Shown: positions 63,251 through 64,000 of the stretch, one piece after another
How positions within the stretch are numbered: position 1 is the stretch's first letter
Layout: the number at the start of each line of letters is the position of its first letter
Source: Sipunculus nudus
Taxonomy: Eukaryota; Annelida; Sipuncula; Golfingiida; Sipunculidae
DNA: 64,000 bases
Direction of reading: 5' to 3'
Assembly (NCBI GenBank): GCA_026874595.1
Contig: CM049315.1
Coordinates: 68,083,916-68,147,915 of the forward strand
Translations under genes and position numbers: made by a program
The notes under the pieces: model-generated
The model's input: the letters and a program-made list of their open reading frames with translations, nothing else
What the model was told of the DNA's origin: nothing
Database searches by the model: none

Positions 63251-64000
63251 AAGGTTTATTTTAATATGTTCTGTAGGCATACCAACACGGGTAGCGAGTG
63301 TGGTGGCTCGCATGGGTTACAAAATTTACCGTGGTCCCCAGAATTAGTAAAAAGTGTGAAATATGTACTTATTAATACATTACCATCTCTATCAACAAAA
63401 AATTGCACTAGAGTTCATAAAATATTATTTATATTTTATCATTAAAATGTATTGGTACAATGCCCTGTGAGGTAAAGTGATGTTTCAAGTACATTCGTCA
63501 TGTATGTGCAGTCGTCTTTGTAAAGATAGCCCTGTAAATGAATTACACTTTCTTAGTGAACAGATCAGAAATGAGATAAACTTGAAAGAAAATGAGATGA
63601 TGAAAGCGGAAGAAAAGTTATTTTTCCTCGTGATCTACCTCATGCGACAGAGGCGGAAAATGGAATTTGGAAGGGGGAGGGAGGGCGTCAAGAGGTCAAT
63701 ATAACTATTTTTCAAACTTTTACAGGGACTTGGTAGAAAAAATAAGTTTATCATATTTAAGAAAAGAATACAATGTGGTTCCAAAGATAATACCTTCAAA
63801 AGAAATCACAAAGACAACGACCATGGACGACGACAGCCCAACCACTGTTTGTCTCCCCCCATGGAGCGGACACATAATCATATTAGTACGTAATAAATAT
63901 AAATGAATGAAACAGGAAAACCTTTACCACTCACACTAGAAATAAGGGCTTGTGACCTTCAAATACCTCAGTATTTGGCGTGTTTAATAAGGGTGTATCC
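63251..64000. other. Right-end sequence, no gene supported
   Basis: Short open frames at 63477-63704 and 63667-63906 show no recognisable motif. Nothing else seen. Confidence 0.3.

Noticed and set aside
1-64000. CRISPR arrays, bacterial operons or ribosomal RNA
   Set aside because: No spaced direct repeats of CRISPR type, no Shine-Dalgarno-led gene strings and no rRNA signature; the gene content is of eukaryotic mobile elements.

Overview
The window is eukaryotic nuclear DNA, probably from a marine invertebrate and most likely a bivalve-type mollusc. This rests on the mixture of element families and a decayed copy of a metazoan PHYHIP-type exon; no single sequence fixes the species. Almost every recognisable gene belongs to a mobile or virus-derived element. 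Confident host coding sequence is nearly absent. Everything here was read by eye, with no searches or alignments run.

Positions 1 to about 23,742 hold a decayed Polinton/Maverick (adintovirus-type) element that continues past the left edge. It carries a protein-primed family B DNA polymerase, a retroviral-type integrase with a C-terminal chromodomain, a P-loop packaging-type ATPase, two tandem paralogous double-jelly-roll-type major capsid genes, a protein with two PC4-like domains, two small genes of a shared 'W-x-V-A' family, several very basic core-like proteins and membrane proteins. Most virion genes sit on the minus strand in tight, often ATGA-overlapping order. Several have a TATA box 28-35 bp before the ATG. 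Two plus-strand genes (1657 and 21848) start from short divergent promoters. Each of these promoters carries three CCGGAA-type sites about 30 bp apart. The element is broken by many frameshifts, at least sixteen in-frame stops (all TAA or TAG), a deletion in the polymerase exonuclease region and a fold-back inversion at its right end. An inverted 366-bp piece of the capsid gene is joined on at that end.

Positions 26,608-36,712 are a 10.1-kb DNA element with near-identical 259-bp terminal inverted repeats built of palindromic CGACAATTTGTGC units, flanked by an 8-bp target duplication (AGTGCCTT). It carries an essentially intact gene for a DDE integrase followed by an OTU-type cysteine protease domain, six 29-residue acidic repeats and an F-box-like segment. 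The arrangement resembles Ginger-type transposases, but the termini look like Foldback/MULE elements.

Positions about 40,210-47,340 hold a minus-strand Ty3/Gypsy retroelement: RRM-like Gag N-terminus, CCHC knuckle, protease, RT, RNase H, integrase, polypurine tract and 3' LTR. It is broken by a 793-bp insertion in the integrase with a 7-bp target duplication. The rest is non-coding or repeat-rich: a LINE ORF1 remnant (24.5-24.9 kb), a Harbinger-type MITE (39.5 kb), a GGCAG/CTGCC-rich island (48.6-49.5 kb), the PHYHIP-like remnant (50.1-50.65 kb), a tRNA-derived SINE (60.0-60.26 kb), a large 27-bp minisatellite (60.5-62.0 kb) split by a 1.13-kb solo-LTR-like insertion, and several microsatellites.
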